This document shows positions 16,969 through 25,648 of a stretch of 64,000 bases of DNA, one piece after another. The stretch is from Leptolyngbya sp. Cla-17 (GTDB taxonomy: Bacteria > Cyanobacteriota > Cyanobacteriia > Leptolyngbyales > Leptolyngbyaceae), in NCBI RefSeq assembly GCF_016807185.1, contig NZ_JAEVYN010000002.1:248001-312000 (forward strand), given 5' to 3'. The translations under genes were made by a program, and so were the position numbers. Position 1 is the stretch's first letter, and each line of letters begins with the position of its first letter. The notes under the pieces were generated by a model that was not told where the DNA came from, made no database searches, and saw only the letters and a program-made list of their open reading frames with translations.

Positions 16969-18027
16969 CTACCTAGAACGAAAAGCTTTGTACTTGCGCC
17001 ATGCTTTTTTGAGTAGATTTGCCATCCCAGTATCAGCTTGTGCTTGTGCAAGTAAGGTTTTTAGGTGATTAACTTCTCCTTGAAGCTGCTCAACTTGAGC
17101 GTGATCGTTGTCTACGTGCGATCGCGCTTGACGTTCCTGTATAACTATTTCGCTCTGAAAATTTGGAAAATAAATTTCCTCACCCTTCGTCTTTTCATTG
17201 AGAGAAAAGTAGAACCAATGCCCATCAAGTCGAAAGAACTTAGCCTCTAGAGAATTTTGCAGTTCAGAAATCCGCTCAGAACTTAGCTCAGTTTGTAAGC
17301 TGTGATCAGCAGATTCTAGCGTTAATCCATTGCGGCTTATGAAATCGACGATCGCTATCGTCTGCTCAACCGCTGTATCTAAATAGTTGAGATATAACCG
17401 ACTGTGCCCCTCTCGGTTGAATCCTTCTCTGGTTCCTCGCCAGAGGCGTTTGCCTTGATAGCTAGGGTTAATGCGTGAATAACGCCCATCGCTGATGTCA
17501 TGCATAACCACGAAACTGTGGCGATGTTCTAACGTTGGCAGCAGCCCTCCTAGAACAAACTCAGCCATGTCAAATCCATGAGCATCCCATAATACTAAAA
17601 CTCGCTGACTGTCTCCTATCAGAGCTTGAACATCCGTCGTTAAAATCTCCTCCGTTCGAGTCTCAAGCTTCTGGAACCAAGAGTCAGGTACAACTTGAGC
17701 AACCCGATGCTTTACCGTTGCATCCCAATCGGGGGATAGGCATAAACTAACAACGCGACAATCGCCCAATTGATTTGCGGCTTCTGTGAATACGCAAGTC
17801 GAGTTGCCCATGCCGCGACCTAGTTCCACTATCAGATCGGGCTGAAACTCTAGGGCGATCGCAAACCACTGAGTCCATTGATATAGGTCAAGATCATTGG
17901 CCCAATCAACCGCTTCATACAGAGCTTGAAGCCGCGATCGTGAAGCCGCTATTTTTTCACGATTATTCCAAACTGCCATAGCTGGAGTGGTCGTACGCAT
18001 TGATGGGGCACTGGTTGAAATACTCAT
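16969..18027 (-). CDS. Class I methyltransferase-like protein with a C-terminal coiled coil
   Basis: About 352 residues from the ATG at 18027. The GTG-initiated frame is 17 codons longer. LIVELGRGMGNSTCVFTEA resembles the SAM-binding motif of cephalosporin hydroxylase/rhamnosyl O-methyltransferase-like proteins. VLVLWDAHGFDMAEFVLGG and FVVMHDISDG correspond to the acidic and HD segments of that family. The last 60 residues (QVEQLQGEVNHLKTLLAQ) form a coiled coil followed by a basic tail. The substrate is unknown; glycan or secondary-metabolite modification is likely. It is convergent with the Rieske oxidoreductase gene. Confidence 0.65.
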   Translation of the reverse strand: MSISTSAPSMRTTTPAMAVWNNREKIAASRSRLQALYEAVDWANDLDLYQWTQWFAIALEFQPDLIVELGRGMGNSTCVFTEAANQLGDCRVVSLCLSPDWDATVKHRVAQVVPDSWFQKLETRTEEILTTDVQALIGDSQRVLVLWDAHGFDMAEFVLGGLLPTLEHRHSFVVMHDISDGRYSRINPSYQGKRLWRGTREGFNREGHSRLYLNYLDTAVEQTIAIVDFISRNGLTLESADHSLQTELSSERISELQNSLEAKFFRLDGHWFYFSLNEKTKGEEIYFPNFQSEIVIQERQARSHVDNDHAQVEQLQGEVNHLKTLLAQAQADTGMANLLKKAWRKYKAFRSR

Positions 18028-18360
18028 GCAGATCGGTAACTCGCGTATTAAAGCGGTCAAGTTTAGGTCGCTTATCACCTTATCAAACTTTGCAGAAAAT
18101 AAAGCAGAGGACTATACCATCACAAGACCCCTTGATAGAGTCCACCGCTTTCCACTGCCAAGCTTGTGCATTCAACCCATCATTTTCCCGTTTAGAAATC
18201 GAAGAGCGATTCTGTATGTTAAAACATCTTCGCGATCTAGCCTGTAATGCGATCGCAGTCCCTTTGTGGTGAATGAATCAAGTCACGGGCGATCTTTGAC
18301 AGCCGTATATACCTGAAAATAGGTAAAAAGTTTCTGCCCAGCCACTCAAAACGGCAGACT

Positions 18361-18455
18361 ATACGGAATATTCCGTTTATCTACCTGATTAGAGGTGTTA
18401 TACGGAAACTATCTGCTTATTCACCCTTTTTTGGGTGTTATGCGGAAACTTCCGC
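18361..18455. repeat. Three spaced CGGAA repeats upstream of the SnoaL-like gene
   Basis: ATACGGAA at 18361 and 18400 and ATGCGGAA at 18440 recur 39 and 40 bases apart. Copies 2 and 3 share GGTGTTATRCGGAAACT (18394-18410 and 18434-18450). Copy 1 is the perfect palindrome ACGGAATATTCCGT. Copy 3 is the inverted repeat GCGGAA-AC-TTCCGC. A small hairpin (CACCC, six T, GGGTG; 18422-18437) lies between copies 2 and 3. The last copy ends about 60 bases before the ATG of the next gene, as expected for a multi-site operator. Confidence 0.6.
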
Positions 18456-18516
18456 TCGATATATAGTTAGGCTGCTTTCTTGTTTTAATGACATTCGAAT
18501 TGGATGGTGGGCAATT

Positions 18517-18912
18517 ATGAGTTCAAATCAGCAGTTTCTGCAAAATTTATACGAAGCCTTCAACAAAGGCGAGATTGAAACAATCATCTCGGTGATGCAC
18601 CCGGACGTGAAATGGGCGAACGGGGTGGAAGGCGGTTTCGTTTATGGACGCGACGCGGTGCGTGAATACTGGACTAATCAATTTAAGGTTATTCAAGTGC
18701 AGCTTGAAACCTTAAAATTCGAGACGGATGAAAACAATCGAAATGTCGTTACCGTTCATCAAATCGTCAGAGATTTGCAAGGAAACCTGCTCGCAGACGC
18801 AACAATTCAGCAAATCTTTACTATTGAGGATAGTTTGATTAGCCTTTATGAAATTGGCGAAACCGAAACAATCCAAGAGATGATTCAAAAGACGAGAACT
18901 CCCAATGAGTAA
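18517..18912 (+). CDS. SnoaL-like/NTF2-fold protein
   Basis: 131 residues. FLQNLYEAFNKGEIETIISVMHPDVKW is the typical opening of SnoaL and ketosteroid-isomerase-like NTF2 folds, followed by YGRDAVREYW and a beta-rich second half (VTVHQIVRDLQGNLLAD). The family includes small-molecule isomerases, cyclases and stress proteins, and the substrate is not predictable. It stands alone, with a long upstream region carrying three spaced repeats, which suggests dedicated regulation. Confidence 0.78.
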   Translation: MSSNQQFLQNLYEAFNKGEIETIISVMHPDVKWANGVEGGFVYGRDAVREYWTNQFKVIQVQLETLKFETDENNRNVVTVHQIVRDLQGNLLADATIQQIFTIEDSLISLYEIGETETIQEMIQKTRTPNE

Positions 18913-19456
18913 TCGGAAAGGCAGTTACAATTCGAGCTGTTGCTTTTAGAGATCGCAATGAAGAGGGGTCAGTAACTTCGGTCAGATTCTGTATGGACAC
19001 TTCACCACTATTTGCATAATCGCAGCTCAACAATCCGCGGTAGTGCCCTAAAGGTAATGATGCCTGCAATGAAGACTGAACAGACGTTGCAGGCATACAG
19101 CTAGCAGTTTTACGCCTTAAGTCTATAGGCTGATTTTGAGTCGAAAGTGCGCCAGCCTGAGCCATAGTCAGTGTTCTCGCTTCCATATTGCGCGGGAACT
19201 TCAACCCCTTGCGGCAAGTGATGATCCATAGATTCAAGACTGGCAGGGGCTTTCAGCTATCATCACATCTTTAGGACTACCCAATCCGCTTGTACCCAAC
19301 CGTTTAAAGACTTTTCGTTCAGTTCGAGAGGTTACTGGCGGCGGGTGAGCGGGAACATTAGACCTGAATTTTAGATGCGATCGCTCTGATTATCTGAATT
19401 GATTTCAAAAATCAGTTGCACAATTCCAAAATCTAACGCTATACTCAATAAGCTAA
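18913..19456. other. Long intergenic region before the initiator tRNA
   Basis: About 540 bases with no established gene. On the minus strand it holds a 39-codon ORF (19110-19229). A perfect 10-base-pair hairpin follows (ATGCCTGCAA at 19060-19069, TTGCAGGCAT at 19087-19096) with no T-run. A decayed gene is possible. Confidence 0.5.
19110..19229 (-). CDS. Candidate small protein, 39 residues, unknown
   Basis: The frame opens at an ATG (19229) and reads MDHHLPQGVEVPAQ... then NTDYGSGWRTFDSKSAY before a TAA. Upstream, the same frame stays open for about ten codons after an in-frame TAG. Residue use (many polar and aromatic residues, no Cys) looks like coding sequence rather than noise. No ribosome-binding site is seen. 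A 10-base-pair hairpin lies 13 bases past the stop. It could be a gene remnant, and I do not recognise it. Confidence 0.25.
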   Translation of the reverse strand: MDHHLPQGVEVPAQYGSENTDYGSGWRTFDSKSAYRLKA

Positions 19457-19533
<77 letters not shown>

Positions 19534-19540
19534 AATAGAG

Positions 19541-19585
19541 AATAAGCCTTGGAAAAACTAGTTTTTCCAAGGCTTATTTTTTTGT
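19541..19585 (+). terminator. Terminator of the initiator tRNA gene
   Basis: A perfect 19-base palindrome (AATAAGCCTTGGAAAAACT and its complement, centred on CTAG) is followed by a run of T. Confidence 0.88.
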
Positions 19586-19652
19586 CCGTACCATGTAGAC
19601 CCAGTTGCGCTGAAGCACCCTCCGGCTCGATAGAATGGAGTTGCTTTGACTG

Positions 19653-21326
19653 ATGTTCTGCACTCCTGCTATGGCTGAAAAACTGCAACGTCCGCTTGTC
19701 ATTGGTGGCATTACCCTGGCGATCGCCCTATGGATGCTGGAATTTCTTCATCAAGCCATGGGAGAGTGGGGCATTTATACCGTCGGAGCACTTGCCGTAA
19801 GCGGTGGAGTGTGGTGGGTGCAGCGGCAATCTCAACCATTGGCGATCGCGCCAATCTCCCTTCGCACAGTCGATTCTGCTGCCGTAAACCAAGCGCTTAG
19901 CGAAGCCAGCCAAGTGCTCACACGATTGCAAGTGGAGCTTGTCGATGCTGAACCCGCATTGCAAACCGTCGTGCCGCACCTTTCTTTTTTGCAAGCACAA
20001 GCCAATCAGATCTCGACCGAGATGAATCGAGAAGCTTTACGCCTAATGGTGATGGGCGGCAAAGGCAGCGGCAAAACGACGTTGATTCAGCACTTGCAAG
20101 ATAGCTGGGCAGCTCAATCTGTTAGTCCAGGCACTCTGTATGAGGCACCTAGTTTTGCAGCAGGCAACGCTGAAGCGAGTGGCGAAGCGGTAGCGCTGAA
20201 ACAGGTAATGACCGCAGATTTGCTGCTGTTTTTGGTAACAGGTGACCTCACTGAGTCAGAATTTCGATTGCTGAAACAGTTGGCAGTCCGTAAACGGACG
20301 GTACTGATCTTCAACAAGCAGGATTTGTATCTGCCGCAGGATCGCCAAATGATTGTGGCGCGAATGCAAGACTGGGCGCGGAGTATAGCACTGCCGGATG
20401 TGGTGGCGATCGCCACTGCTCCAAAACCTATTAAAGTGCGTCAGCATCAGCCCGATGGCAGCGTGCAGGAATGGCTGGAGGATCAGTTGCCTGATCTGGA
20501 TGGGCTAACCCAGCGATTGACGAGTATTGTGCAGGCAGAGAGCCGTCAACTGGTAATGAGCAGTTCCCTAAGCGACGCGATTGCCCTCAAAGCTCAAGCC
20601 GCCAATACTTTGAACATTGTTCGCAAAACTCGCGCCCTACCCATCATTGAACAGTTTCAGTGGATTGCGGCGGCGACAGCGTTTGCTAGCCCAGTGCCAA
20701 CCCTGGATGTGTTAGCCACGGCTGCTATTAACACTCAAATGATTTTAGATTTGGGTAAGCTTTATCAACAAAACTTTTCTTTAGATCAGGCACAAAAAGT
20801 TGTGACCGCTTTGGGTGGTCTAATCCTCAAGCTGGGCTTAGTGGAACTCTCGACTCGCACCGTTTCTAACCTGCTGAAAACGAATGCAATCACTTACGTT
20901 GCCGGAGGGGGCATTCAGGCTGTGAGTGCTGCCTATCTCACTCGTATGGTGGGGTTGGCGTTGGTTGAATATTTTCATACTCAAGACCCTGCCTTGGCAA
21001 TGACTGAGGCAAAACCACTGGCGATCGAGCGATTTAGCCAGGTGTTGCAGGCTGTTTTTCAGCAAAATCAGCAAACTAAGTTTCTGCAAACTCTGACAAC
21101 TCAGGTGATAGATCAGCTCATGCCTAAGCCTGTTTCACCCAAAATACCTCCTGTTGCGACCATTGCCGCTTCTAGCACGACTTCAACGGTTGCTCCAGTT
21201 TTGCTCAAACCAATTCCCCTGGCTCGGATGACATTACCCCAGCCAGAAGCTCAACTTCTAGATCACAATGGATCTAGTGTTCATGTTGCCCTTGCCGACC
21301 TTGACTCAATTCCCTCCGATTGCTAA
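19653..21326 (+). CDS. DUF697-type P-loop GTPase-like membrane protein (degenerate G domain)
   Basis: 557 residues. Two hydrophobic segments lie within the first 60 residues. A P-loop GGKGSGKTT is near residue 135 and a G4-like FNKQD near residue 220. The switch II motif DxxG is not visible where DTPG would stand. The C-terminal half (TAAINTQMILDLGKLY, AGGGIQAVSAAYLTRMVGLALVEYF) is the DUF697 membrane domain of YcjF-like GTPases. The second GTPase gene starts inside its end, so the two are probably expressed together. The paired organisation suggests a heteromeric membrane-associated GTPase of unknown function. The start could also be the ATG at 19671. Confidence 0.72.
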   Translation: MFCTPAMAEKLQRPLVIGGITLAIALWMLEFLHQAMGEWGIYTVGALAVSGGVWWVQRQSQPLAIAPISLRTVDSAAVNQALSEASQVLTRLQVELVDAEPALQTVVPHLSFLQAQANQISTEMNREALRLMVMGGKGSGKTTLIQHLQDSWAAQSVSPGTLYEAPSFAAGNAEASGEAVALKQVMTADLLLFLVTGDLTESEFRLLKQLAVRKRTVLIFNKQDLYLPQDRQMIVARMQDWARSIALPDVVAIATAPKPIKVRQHQPDGSVQEWLEDQLPDLDGLTQRLTSIVQAESRQLVMSSSLSDAIALKAQAANTLNIVRKTRALPIIEQFQWIAAATAFASPVPTLDVLATAAINTQMILDLGKLYQQNFSLDQAQKVVTALGGLILKLGLVELSTRTVSNLLKTNAITYVAGGGIQAVSAAYLTRMVGLALVEYFHTQDPALAMTEAKPLAIERFSQVLQAVFQQNQQTKFLQTLTTQVIDQLMPKPVSPKIPPVATIAASSTTSTVAPVLLKPIPLARMTLPQPEAQLLDHNGSSVHVALADLDSIPSDC

Positions 21327-22773
21327 TTCCGTTGCGTCGCCTGCCGATCCCCAAGGCGTGCATTTACAGCGTGCCCGTGTGAGTTTGCGCCAAGCGCTCA
21401 ATCGTTACACCACTTATTTTCGCGCTGCTAAGACCCATCCGGCTGAAGTTTCCACACAGGCGCGGATGAAGAAGGATATGGATCAGCTTGCGATCGCTCT
21501 CAACAAGCTAGAAAATTCCACTGCCCGTGTTGCCGTATTTGGGTTAGTCAGCCGCGGCAAATCTGCGGTACTCAACGCCCTACTCGGAAAAAAAGTATTG
21601 CCAACGGGACCGCTTAATGGGGTTACCCAAGCCCCCCAGGAGATCGTGTGGTCACCCAGTCCCAAAGATTTAGCCTTCCTCTCCTCATCTCCCCACTCCT
21701 TAGACACTCTTCCGATTGAACTAATTGACACCCCTGGACTGGATGAAATTGATGGACAGACACGGGCAGCCATGGCGCAAACGATCGCTCGCCAAGCTGA
21801 CCTGATTTTGTTTGTGGTTTCGGGAGACATTACCCGTACCGAATACGAGGCATTGTGCGACCTGCGCCAGGCCCAAAAGCCAATTCTGCTGGTGTTCAAC
21901 AAAATTGATCTATATCCCGATCAAAGTCGGCAGGCAATTTATCAAAGCTTGCAGCAGTTAGCCGCGAAGAGTGCTGCGAGGAGTGGCAAAACTGACCCCT
22001 TGCAGCGGCTTTTGTCTACGAATGAAATTGTTTTAGTTGCAGCGGAACCTGCCCCGCTGCAAGTGCGGGTTGAGCAACCGGATGGACGCATGATCTATGA
22101 GTGGGAATCGCCACCTGTACAAATTTCTGCTTTAAAGCAGAAAATTTTGTCAATTTTGAGCCAAGAGGGGCGATCGCTAATGGCGCTGAATGCCTTAGTC
22201 CAAGTGCAGCAAGCGGAGTCTCGTTTGGCCAGCAATCTGGTGGAACTGCACAACACTGAAGCTGAAGCCTTGATCTGGAAGTTTGTCCGCTACAAAGCGA
22301 TCGCCGTTGCCCTCAACCCAATCGCCGTCCTAGACTTAGTAGGTGGTGCCATCTCCGATCTTGCCATGATTCGCGCCCTCTCAGAGCTTTACGGCTTGCC
22401 CGTCACTCGGCACGAAGCAGGCAAACTGTGGAAGACGATCATCCTCAGTTCTGGTAGCGTGATGCTCACAGAAATTGGCAGCGGATTAGTGTTGGGAATT
22501 GGTAAAAGTGCTGCTGCCGCTACTTCAGGAGTGGATAGTTCTAGTAGTCTTGCGGTCTATGCGGGAGCCGCGATCGCCCAGGCTAGCCTTGCTGGGGTTG
22601 GTGCCTATTCTGTGGGTCGTGCCATCCAGGTTTACTTAGAGCAGGGTTGCAGCTGGGGACCCCAAGGAGCCAATGTCGTTATCCAAGATATTTTGAAACA
22701 GCTCGACACCAGCACCATTACTTATCGCATCCGCCAAGAACTCACCGATCAGCTCGGATTTCCGCCTGTTTGA
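21268..22773 (+). CDS. DUF697-type GTPase
   Basis: 501 residues. G1 FGLVSRGKSA, G3 LIDTPGLDE and G4 FNKIDLY give a complete GTPase domain. The C terminus has DUF697 hydrophobic segments (AVALNPIAVLDLVGG, AIAQASLAGVGAYSVG). The start is uncertain: the ATG at 21268 or 21283 overlaps the previous gene by up to 59 bases, while a GTG at 21358 would not. Between G1 and G3 a Ser/Pro-rich insert (FLSSSPHSLDT), encoded by CT-rich DNA, looks like a small repeat insertion. Compared with its neighbour this paralogue keeps all GTPase motifs. Confidence 0.78.
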   Translation: MDLVFMLPLPTLTQFPPIANSVASPADPQGVHLQRARVSLRQALNRYTTYFRAAKTHPAEVSTQARMKKDMDQLAIALNKLENSTARVAVFGLVSRGKSAVLNALLGKKVLPTGPLNGVTQAPQEIVWSPSPKDLAFLSSSPHSLDTLPIELIDTPGLDEIDGQTRAAMAQTIARQADLILFVVSGDITRTEYEALCDLRQAQKPILLVFNKIDLYPDQSRQAIYQSLQQLAAKSAARSGKTDPLQRLLSTNEIVLVAAEPAPLQVRVEQPDGRMIYEWESPPVQISALKQKILSILSQEGRSLMALNALVQVQQAESRLASNLVELHNTEAEALIWKFVRYKAIAVALNPIAVLDLVGGAISDLAMIRALSELYGLPVTRHEAGKLWKTIILSSGSVMLTEIGSGLVLGIGKSAAAATSGVDSSSSLAVYAGAAIAQASLAGVGAYSVGRAIQVYLEQGCSWGPQGANVVIQDILKQLDTSTITYRIRQELTDQLGFPPV

Positions 22774-22776
22774 ATA

Positions 22777-23295
22777 CTAATTTGTGTTTTTCGCACTTGC
22801 TTTAGCAGATTTGCTTTCTGGTTCAGCCGAATTCAATGCTTGATCTAAAACAATTCGGGCTTGCTCTGCTTGAGTACGAGCTTCTTTGTAGCGCAAATTG
22901 GATTGAGCATAGGTTTTCAGCACTTTGAACCCTTCTTTCAACGTGGCGATTTCCTCTTCGCTAACTGGCTCATCGCTAAACAAAACATCTAGTTGAGTGC
23001 GAATTTGCAATGCCTCCGTGCGGGAGTCTTGCAGTTTCAGCTTCAAGGTTGCCAAATTGCTCAAAACTTGTACAGCATGAGTGACCGCATCTTCATCAGA
23101 TGTTGAAGAGATAGGTGTTTCTTTTACTTCAATAAACTGTTGGGGGCTGAAGCCTTCGGTCAGTTCAGTTGGCAATGTTCCCGCATCCATCAGTTCGATC
23201 AACTGATCCATTGCTTTTTCGCGGGCTTTGACAGAATCTTTGCCAGACACATTAAAAACGGTTTCTGGACTTTGCGCCAACGTATATTGAACCAT
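22777..23295 (-). CDS. Conserved hypothetical protein, helical
   Basis: 172 residues, soluble, rich in Glu, Gln and Lys. The C-terminal half (LSNLATLKLKLQDSRTEA, YKEARTQAEQARIVLDQ) should form long helices or a coiled coil. The tail is Lys/Ser/Ala-rich. There is no recognisable enzyme motif. It ends three bases from the convergent GTPase gene, a very tight arrangement. I do not know its function. Reading frame and residue use support a real protein. Confidence 0.7.
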   Translation of the reverse strand: MVQYTLAQSPETVFNVSGKDSVKAREKAMDQLIELMDAGTLPTELTEGFSPQQFIEVKETPISSTSDEDAVTHAVQVLSNLATLKLKLQDSRTEALQIRTQLDVLFSDEPVSEEEIATLKEGFKVLKTYAQSNLRYKEARTQAEQARIVLDQALNSAEPESKSAKASAKNTN

Positions 23296-23438
23296 ATGAT
23301 TTCAGGTCTTATGTACTATTTTATCTCTGTTGAATATCCTAGCGAAGTTTGCTCGGAGAGTCTATAAGATCTAAATTGCCTCATGCTTACGATTCAGCGC
23401 TGGTAGGATAGGAGGTAACTTTGCATTAACGCAACTGT

Positions 23439-24869
23439 ATGGCGATCGCAACTCCAAACCCGCTGCTGACTCTCAACTACGATCCCGCCTTAGAACGGTT
23501 GGGTGATGACTATTACGATATTGTCGCTGCAGCTGAGTTTCCCGCGCACATACTCCGGTTCCGCAACGACGACCTGCTGCGAATTTTAGGACTCGATCCG
23601 CAAACAGTCAGCGACGAAGACTTCATCAATGCCTTTGGCAAATTTCAGACTCCACCCCGTCCTTTGTTAGCACTGCGCTATCACGGCTACCAGTTTGGCA
23701 GTTATAATCCCGGCTTGGGGGATGGCAGAGGATTCCTGTATGGACAAGTGCGGACTGCCGATCGCGAACTGTATGACTTTGGCACCAAAGGATCGGGCAC
23801 CACACCCTACTCTCGCGGCGGCGATGGTCGGCTCACCCTCAAAGGGGGCATACGAGAAGTGCTAGCTGCTGAGTCGCTCCACCGAATGGGGGTGAGAACT
23901 TCCCGCTGTTTGAGCCTAATTGAAACTGGAGATCAGCTATGGCGAGGAGATGAGCCATCGCCAACGAGAGCATCGGTCATGATCCGAATGCAGCGATCTC
24001 ACATTCGCTTTGGCACCTTTGAGCGGCTGCATCACTACAATCGCAAAGACCTGATTGCCATTTTGCTGGATCATGCGATCGAGCAATACTACCCGCACGT
24101 GTCCAGCAACCCAGACCGCTATTCCTTGTTTTATGCCGAACTGGTACAGCGTGTCGCTGAACTGGCCGCCCAGTGGATGGCTGCGGGCTTTTGCCATGCC
24201 GTACTCAACACCGATAACATGTCCATCACAGGCGAAAGCTTTGACTATGGTCCCTTTGCCTTCATTCCCACCTTTGACCCCGCTTTTACCGCTGCCTACT
24301 TTGACTACTACGGTCGCTATAGCTACGCCAACCAGCCCGAAATCTGCCGCTGGAATTTAGAAATGTTGCAGGCCCCACTAGGGCACGTGATTTCTCAAGC
24401 AGATTTAGACGCAGGACTTTCTAAATTTGGTGACCATTATCGTCAAACCTATCACCAGCGGATACTCAACAAGCTAGGATTACCCGGTGACATCACGCCA
24501 GAAACAACTGAGTTATTCAAAACAACTCTACAATTCCTGCAAAAATCTCAGGTTAGCTATCCTGGCTTTTTTGCAGAGATGACCCAAGAATTTTGCTCAG
24601 GTTGGCGAGAAGATGCAGCCACTATCTTGACATCCATACAAATAAAAGATGATGCATCCAACACACTATTTAGCCAGTGGAAAGTGCAATATTTTAATTG
24701 GCTGTTAAGTTTGCCAGAGACAGAGATGTCAGCAATAAAAGCCCGCCTCCAGCAAAACAATCCTGCCACTGTACCCATTCGTTCAGAAATTGAAGCCGTG
24801 TGGGAAAAAATAACGGATGAAGATGATTGGAGCAGTTTTTATAATCTGTGCGATCAGCTTAAGCGCTGA
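23439..24869 (+). CDS. selO: Protein adenylyltransferase SelO (YdiU/UPF0061)
   Basis: 476 residues, the usual bacterial length. SelO is a pseudokinase-fold enzyme that transfers AMP from ATP to protein hydroxyls and is linked to redox stress. Visible motifs are the flipped nucleotide loop GTKGSGTTPYSRGGDGRLT, LKGGIREVLAAESLHRMG, and VLNTDNMSITGESFDYGPF, which holds the Asn and Asp metal ligands. It lacks the C-terminal selenocysteine of eukaryotic forms. The gene has its own promoter region after the convergent hypothetical gene and is followed by an acetyltransferase gene 35 bases on. Confidence 0.93.
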   Translation: MAIATPNPLLTLNYDPALERLGDDYYDIVAAAEFPAHILRFRNDDLLRILGLDPQTVSDEDFINAFGKFQTPPRPLLALRYHGYQFGSYNPGLGDGRGFLYGQVRTADRELYDFGTKGSGTTPYSRGGDGRLTLKGGIREVLAAESLHRMGVRTSRCLSLIETGDQLWRGDEPSPTRASVMIRMQRSHIRFGTFERLHHYNRKDLIAILLDHAIEQYYPHVSSNPDRYSLFYAELVQRVAELAAQWMAAGFCHAVLNTDNMSITGESFDYGPFAFIPTFDPAFTAAYFDYYGRYSYANQPEICRWNLEMLQAPLGHVISQADLDAGLSKFGDHYRQTYHQRILNKLGLPGDITPETTELFKTTLQFLQKSQVSYPGFFAEMTQEFCSGWREDAATILTSIQIKDDASNTLFSQWKVQYFNWLLSLPETEMSAIKARLQQNNPATVPIRSEIEAVWEKITDEDDWSSFYNLCDQLKR

Positions 24870-24904
24870 CTTGTCAGTTCGCATTCGAGCTTGATAGAGG
24901 TAAT

Positions 24905-25504
24905 ATGCTTTCGGAATGGCGATCAATCGGTTATCTCAAGCTGCCAATCCTCGAAACTGACCGTCTGATTTTACGGTTAGCAACCACTGAAGACATCCCC
25001 ACCATTCTCAATTTCTATCTAGAAAATCGAGACTTTCTTACCCCCTATGAACCGACTCGCTCTGAAGACTTTTATACCTTTAGCTTTTGGCGAGACCAGG
25101 TAGACAAAGCCCTAATCGAATTTAATTATGATCAAGCTGTCAAATTTTGCATATTCAAAAAAACCGAGCCGATCGTCCTGATTGGTAAAATCAATTTTCA
25201 CCAGATTCTGCGAGGTGTTTGCCAGTCCTGCCTTTTGGGCTATAGCTTGGCAGAAGCAGAACAAGGGAATGGGTATATGACCGAAGCCCTAGAGAGTGCC
25301 ATTCATTTTATCTTTGCCGATCTGAATTTTCATCGCATCACCGCCAATTACATGCCTCGCAATCAACGAAGCGCTAACGTACTGAAGCGGTTAGGCTTCA
25401 CTGTAGAAGGCTACGCCAGAGATTATTTGCTAATTAACGGGCAATGGGAAGACCATATCCTCACAAGTTTGACCAACCCAAACTGGAGTCTTCAGGAAAT
25501 TTAG
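24905..25504 (+). CDS. GNAT N-acetyltransferase, RimJ-like
   Basis: 199 residues. LETDRLILRLATTEDIPTI is the RimJ/RimL opening. LGYSLAEAEQGNGYMTEAL is the acetyl-CoA binding motif A, and NQRSANVLKRLGFTVEGYAR is motif B. Members acetylate protein N-termini or small amines. GAGG lies about five bases before the ATG. It may be co-transcribed with selO. The substrate is unknown. Confidence 0.85.
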   Translation: MLSEWRSIGYLKLPILETDRLILRLATTEDIPTILNFYLENRDFLTPYEPTRSEDFYTFSFWRDQVDKALIEFNYDQAVKFCIFKKTEPIVLIGKINFHQILRGVCQSCLLGYSLAEAEQGNGYMTEALESAIHFIFADLNFHRITANYMPRNQRSANVLKRLGFTVEGYARDYLLINGQWEDHILTSLTNPNWSLQEI

Positions 25505-25648
25505 CCATAGCAAGTGATGGATACTTACAGATGACCGATGCTTTTTAGCGCGGTGAGTATACTAGCGTTTGAAAAAGCTCGTCGCCAGATGATTACTTAA
25601 ATTTCTGTAATTTCAATAAACTGAATCTTTCTTTAAGGGGCAATACTA

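Noticed and set aside
18839..19237. Minus-strand frame of 132 codons in the gap before the initiator tRNA
   Set aside because: Residue pattern is not protein-like and it overlaps the SnoaL gene end. A different minus-strand frame looked better.
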